From Candidatus Aminicenantota bacterium (GTDB lineage: Bacteria; Acidobacteriota; Aminicenantia; Aminicenantales; JAFGBC01), in assembly GCA_016933355.1 (NCBI GenBank), contig JAFGBC010000161.1:1-6086 (forward strand): a stretch of 6,086 nt of DNA, read 5' to 3'. A model generated the notes under the pieces. That model did no database searches. It worked only from the letters and a program-made list of their open reading frames with translations, and was not told the origin of the DNA. Every line of letters begins with the position of its first letter. The first letter of the stretch is position 1. Position numbers and translations under genes: made by a program. Shown piece by piece: positions 6,069-6,086 of this stretch.

Positions 6069-6086
6069 GCGGGACATCGTTCCCTA

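Noticed and set aside
1..6086. tRNA or rRNA genes, CRISPR arrays, insertion sequences, attachment sites
   Set aside because: No regularly spaced repeats, terminal inverted repeats around a transposase, cloverleaf-like sequence or rRNA-like stretch was seen. Nearly all bases are taken by six genes and short gaps.

Overview
The window is ordinary, gene-dense bacterial chromosome: about two-thirds G+C by eye, with strong G/C preference at third codon positions. It holds six protein genes and no RNA gene, mobile element, CRISPR array or obvious repeat family. Peptide deformylase and methionyl-tRNA formyltransferase show a bacterial chromosome. A B-type aconitase and a membrane-anchored M23 peptidase with a coiled coil fit a diderm, non-actinobacterial lineage. 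An Acidobacteriota or Aminicenantes-like genome is a guess from general resemblance only; the sequence does not prove it.

Left part, + strand (1-2398). The C-terminal quarter of aconitase B (acnB, cut by the window edge) overlaps by an ATGA junction with a classical short-chain dehydrogenase/reductase. These two genes should be co-transcribed and translationally coupled. After a 61-bp gap with A+T-rich promoter-like sequence comes a single-pass membrane protein with a coiled coil and an intact M23 (LytM-type) peptidoglycan endopeptidase domain.

Right part, - strand (2430-6054). Reading leftward from the right edge, an OPT-family oligopeptide/metal-chelate transporter (681 aa) with a strong Shine-Dalgarno sequence comes first. 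It is followed by a 131-bp gap holding a G+C-rich hairpin and a good sigma70-type promoter. That promoter drives def and fmt, which also overlap by ATGA. Together def and fmt put the formyl group on initiator Met-tRNA and remove it from finished proteins. fmt ends 31 bp from the end of the M23 gene, and this convergent gap is almost filled by another hairpin.

The genes do not form one pathway: the window is a junction of central metabolism, cell-wall remodelling, protein initiation and maturation, and solute uptake. I found no convincing undescribed system. The points most worth checking are the acnB-SDR coupling, the very short leaders implied by the two promoters, the substrate of the OPT transporter, and a possible 8-codon open frame overlapping the transporter's start codon.
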